Source: JAICJJ01 sp039809985 (GTDB taxonomy: Bacteria; Chloroflexota; Chloroflexia; Thermomicrobiales; UBA6265). From it: a DNA stretch of 64,000 nucleotides. Both the position numbers and the translations under genes were made by a program. Of this stretch, positions 61,529-64,000 are shown piece after piece; the stretch's first letter is position 1; each line of letters opens with the position of its first letter. The notes under the pieces were generated by a model that was not told where the DNA came from, did no database searches, and was given only the letters and a program-made list of their open reading frames with translations. The stretch covers positions 33,290 to 97,289 of the forward strand of contig JBDHWC010000001.1 in NCBI GenBank assembly GCA_039809985.1, read 5' to 3'.

Positions 61529-63157
61529 TCAGGAGTCCGACGCGACCTCCGACGTCCCCGGGACCACCTTGGGAGCCCGGTCACGGGCGGCCTCGGCCCT
61601 TGGCGAGATCACGCACTCGACCAAGTCGGTGATCTGGCGGCGGAACCACATCGCGACGTCGTCCGCCTCGACCGCTCGCCGCAGGCCTTCGGACCGGCGG
61701 CGACGCTCGGCGAGCGGCATGGTCAGGGCCCGGTAGATAGCGTCGGCGGTGCCCTCCACGTCGGCGGGGGCGATCACGAGCGCGTCGTCCCCGAGCTGCG
61801 AGGCCGCGCCGACGCCCTCGGAGATGATCATCACGCCGTTCCGCTCGTTGATCAGCGCGCCTTCCTTGGCCACGAGGTTCATGCCGTCGATGATCGAGTT
61901 GACGAGGAGCACGTCGTACCACTTCATCGCGGCGAGAGCGCGCGGGTAGTTCTCGCCCATGATCAGGTGGACGGGTTGCCAGCCGGTCTCGACGTTGGCG
62001 TAGCGGGCGTTGATGCGGCCGACGACGGCGCTGACATCGTCGAGATAGTCCTGGTACTCAGGGACGTCGAGTCGGGACGGCACGGTGATTGCCACGAAGT
62101 TGACCCGACCCTGGAACTCCCGGTGCGCCTCGAGGAAGCGGTCGAAGGCTTGGAAGCCGCGGACGATGTTCTTGCTCGGCTCCGCTCGGTCGACTCGGAG
62201 CACGGTGAACTCGTTGAGGTGGTTCGGCAGGTAGCGGTCGTGCGAGCGCGCTTCCTTGCTGTAGGCGATCTTGCGGACCGCGTCGGTGTCGATCGAGATC
62301 GGGTAGGCGCGGACCTCGATCCGGCGGTCCTTCCAGAGCACGGCGGACCCGGCGTAGTCGACCTCGGCCCCGTCGACGTAGGCCTCGCAGGTGTACATGA
62401 ACGACCGCGCGTGCTGGGGCGTCTGGAAGCCGACGATGTCGTTGCCGAGCATCCCCTCGCAAATGGCTCGCCGCATGGCCATCGGCAGCAGTCGCCAATA
62501 GTCGGGATCGGGCCACGGGATGTGGACGAAGTGCTGGAGGATGGCGTCTGGCACGGCGGCGCGGATCTGGCCGGCGCAAAGGTAGAGATGGTAGTCCTGC
62601 AGCATGATGATCGGGGGCGTCGTGAAGTCGCGGCAGGCCGCGATGATCTCGTCCGCGAACAGTTGATTGACGGTGACATAGCCGTCGTTCCACGCCGCCC
62701 AGATCTCGTGCGTAATGTCGGGGGAGCGCGGCGTGTCCCAGAGGTAGTGCTGCAGGAACCAGAGAAGGGGGTTGCTGATCACGCTGTAGTACTGGTGGTA
62801 CGCCTCCGGCTCGGGAACCACGAACTGGAGCCGGAACTCGGGCGGCGACCCGTACTCGATCAGCCCCTCGCCGGTGCGCTTGGCGACCTCGGCCCGGGCT
62901 CGGTCGCCGTCCGTCATCGAGGCGGCGATCCAGACCGGCTGGTGCTCGCGGGCGATGGCGCTGACCGCGGTCACGACGCCGCCGCTCCCCTTGCGCGAGC
63001 GGAAGGTGCCGTCATCCTGGATGGAGAAGGTGACCGGCCCACGGTTGGACGCGATGACCAGCGGATGCTCGGCGAGTACCCGACCGAAATCGACCGCGCC
63101 GTCGGCAGGCGGATCCCCCGGCACCCCGGTGTGGCCGTTGTCGCTGCCGCGTGCCAT
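61529..63157 (-). CDS. otsA: Trehalose-6-phosphate synthase-type glycosyltransferase (GT20)
   Basis: 542-residue retaining glycosyltransferase that joins a nucleotide-activated glucose to glucose 6-phosphate (or glycerol phosphate). Seen: VIASNRGPVTF, the substrate region IMLQDYHLYLCAGQIRAAVPDAILQHFVHIPWPDPDYWRLLP (parts), GNDIVGFQTPQHARSFM, AYPISIDTDAVRKIA, RVDRAEPSKNIVRGFQAFDRFLE and VNSIIDGMNLVAKEGALIN (sugar nucleotide loop). ATG 63157 has GGAGGAG six bases upstream. No phosphatase (otsB) is adjacent. Glucosylglycerol-phosphate synthase is the main alternative. The C-terminal 30 residues are unconserved. Confidence 0.9.
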   Translation of the reverse strand: MARGSDNGHTGVPGDPPADGAVDFGRVLAEHPLVIASNRGPVTFSIQDDGTFRSRKGSGGVVTAVSAIAREHQPVWIAASMTDGDRARAEVAKRTGEGLIEYGSPPEFRLQFVVPEPEAYHQYYSVISNPLLWFLQHYLWDTPRSPDITHEIWAAWNDGYVTVNQLFADEIIAACRDFTTPPIIMLQDYHLYLCAGQIRAAVPDAILQHFVHIPWPDPDYWRLLPMAMRRAICEGMLGNDIVGFQTPQHARSFMYTCEAYVDGAEVDYAGSAVLWKDRRIEVRAYPISIDTDAVRKIAYSKEARSHDRYLPNHLNEFTVLRVDRAEPSKNIVRGFQAFDRFLEAHREFQGRVNFVAITVPSRLDVPEYQDYLDDVSAVVGRINARYANVETGWQPVHLIMGENYPRALAAMKWYDVLLVNSIIDGMNLVAKEGALINERNGVMIISEGVGAASQLGDDALVIAPADVEGTADAIYRALTMPLAERRRRSEGLRRAVEADDVAMWFRRQITDLVECVISPRAEAARDRAPKVVPGTSEVASDS

Positions 63158-63282
63158 GGCGAACTCCTCCTCGAGCGCGCGTGACTGGCAGCACCGCACC
63201 GAACGGCGCAGCCAGCCGACCTGCGCCATTATCGACCTTACGCCCGACCGATGTCTCACCGTCAAGTCGGGCTCGGGCGCGG

Positions 63283-63291
63283 TGCTACACT
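63283..63291 (+). promoter_or_regulatory. Extended -10 before zinc-ribbon protein gene
   Basis: TGCTACACT, identical to the element at 53314-53322, 44 bases before GTG 63335. No clear -35. Confidence 0.45.
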
Positions 63292-63334
63292 CGCCGGACG
63301 ATGCGACGGTCCGCATGACGCGGGGGATTTGCCG

Positions 63335-63670
63335 GTGACCGACCCGCCGTGCCAGACAAGCCTGGGGGATCGGCATTGCCCGTGGTGTGGCAGTGCGGCG
63401 ACCCGTCTTGTGGCGCGCGGCTACGCGGGCCCGACCGACGAGGTCAATCAGTACATCACTTGCTCCGCCTGCGGCAAGACGACGTTCGAGCTCGTGGCGA
63501 AGAGCGCGCGCGAGATGCGAATCGGGCGCTACCGAACCGGCGGCATCTACCACGACCGGGCCAGCCGGACGCGGTACCTGATCACCCGGGTGCTGCGGGT
63601 CGGCAGCAACGAGTACCTGATCTACCTGAAGCCGCTGTCGGACCGGGACGAGCCGGTGATGGCCGACTGA
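63335..63670 (+). CDS. Small zinc-ribbon protein of unknown function
   Basis: 111-residue protein with a Cys4 ribbon: CPWCGSAATRLVARGYAG near residue 13 and ITCSACGKTTFELV near residue 40. The rest is beta-rich and basic (IGRYRTGGIYHDRASRTRYLITRVLRVGSNEYLIYLKPL, given in part). No transmembrane segment. I do not recognise a family; nucleic-acid binding is possible from the ribbon and charge. GTG 63335 has GGGGGA nine bases upstream. It ends three bases before the convergent M16 peptidase gene. Confidence 0.72.
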   Translation: MTDPPCQTSLGDRHCPWCGSAATRLVARGYAGPTDEVNQYITCSACGKTTFELVAKSAREMRIGRYRTGGIYHDRASRTRYLITRVLRVGSNEYLIYLKPLSDRDEPVMAD

Positions 63671-63673
63671 TCG

Positions 63674-64000
63674 TCACGCGCCCCGGGTGGGTCTTGCGAC
63701 CGCGACCACGGTTCGGGCTTCGTCGAGGTGGCGACTGGCCGCCGTGCGAACGTCGTCCGCGGTCAGCGCGCGAACAATGGACGGATAGCGGTCGAGGTAG
63801 TCGAGGCCCAAGCCGAAGTACTCGATGTTGAGCATGGTCGCCGCCACCCCGTCGTTTGTCTCGAGCGTCAAGGGCAGGATGCCCACGAGGAAGTTCTTGG
63901 CGTCGTCCAGTTCCTCCTCGGTGACCCCGTCGGCCCGGAGCCGGGCCACCTCCTCCTGCACTGCTGCGACCGCACGGTCGATGTTGGCCGGGTCGACGCC
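63674..64000 (-). CDS. M16 family peptidase, C-terminal end (rest outside window)
   Basis: 109 codons of the C-terminal part are visible, running off the window end. DPANIDRAVAAVQEEVARLRADGVTEEELDDAKNFLVG-type sequence (in parts), then TLETNDGVAATMLNIEYFGLGLDYLDRYPSIVRALTADDV (in parts), is the conserved end of pitrilysin-like zinc peptidases, in which this half lacks the active HxxEH site. Whether the N-terminal half is on the same protein cannot be seen. Confidence 0.82.
   Translation of the reverse strand, partial: GVDPANIDRAVAAVQEEVARLRADGVTEEELDDAKNFLVGILPLTLETNDGVAATMLNIEYFGLGLDYLDRYPSIVRALTADDVRTAASRHLDEARTVVAVARPTRGA

Overview
The window is GC-rich, almost wholly coding DNA with many GTG starts, strong Shine-Dalgarno sites, several fused enzymes (AccD-AccA, MoaD-MoaE, SdhD-SdhC-like, LutB-LutA, JAMM-DinB) and Tat-exported binding proteins. 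With HslUV, ScpAB, a class II ribonucleotide reductase, a lipoprotein cytochrome c and an Rrf2-cysteine desulfurase pair, it looks like the chromosome of an aerobic, heterotrophic bacterium of the Chloroflexota (Thermomicrobia/Sphaerobacter type). That placement is inference from gene style only; no rRNA is present. I found no tRNA, rRNA, CRISPR array, insertion sequence, prophage or attachment site.

Layout. 0-5 kb: the 5' part of rpoN (sigma-54, carrying a zinc-ribbon insertion), an M50 protease with CBS domains, then Rrf2 regulator and cysteine desulfurase. 4.5-9 kb (minus strand): oppDF ATPases, a second M50 protease, scpA and scpB in one tight array. 9.3-17 kb: HpcH-type aldolase, dprA, topA, hslV, hslU and a ROK glucokinase. 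17.2-21.6 kb: peptide ABC permeases and binding protein, which probably use the OppDF ATPases encoded 8 kb away. 21.7-29.8 kb: branched-chain aminotransferase, fused acetyl-CoA carboxylase carboxyltransferase, a small NHLP/Nif11-like peptide, an FAH-family dehydratase plus ABC ATPase, an M20 peptidase, moaC and a fused succinate dehydrogenase anchor. 29.8-39.2 kb: pepA, dnaA (without dnaN), the relA-pfkB-lgt-cytochrome c operon, and moeA. 39.2-46.3 kb: tandem GNAT protein, a small helical protein, fused moaD-moaE, cysteine synthase and B12-dependent nrdJ behind candidate NrdR boxes.

46.7-55.5 kb is the most unusual part: a plus-strand run with a PucR-type regulator, a JAMM-DinB fusion protease, a second DinB protein, a SnoaL/NTF2-like protein, a LutB-LutA fused iron-sulfur protein and a HAD phosphatase, followed by an orphan peptide-binding protein. 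55.5-61.5 kb is a sugar-uptake locus: binding protein and two permeases on the minus strand, diverging from a sugar isomerase and a ribokinase. 61.5-64 kb: a trehalose-6-phosphate synthase-type glycosyltransferase, a small zinc-ribbon protein and the end of an M16 peptidase.

Promoters follow a TTGACA-17/18-TAnnnT pattern, often with an extended -10 (TGCTAnnnT). Transcript ends are marked by long GC hairpins without U-tracts. Molybdenum cofactor genes (moaC, moaDE, moeA) are scattered over 13 kb rather than clustered.
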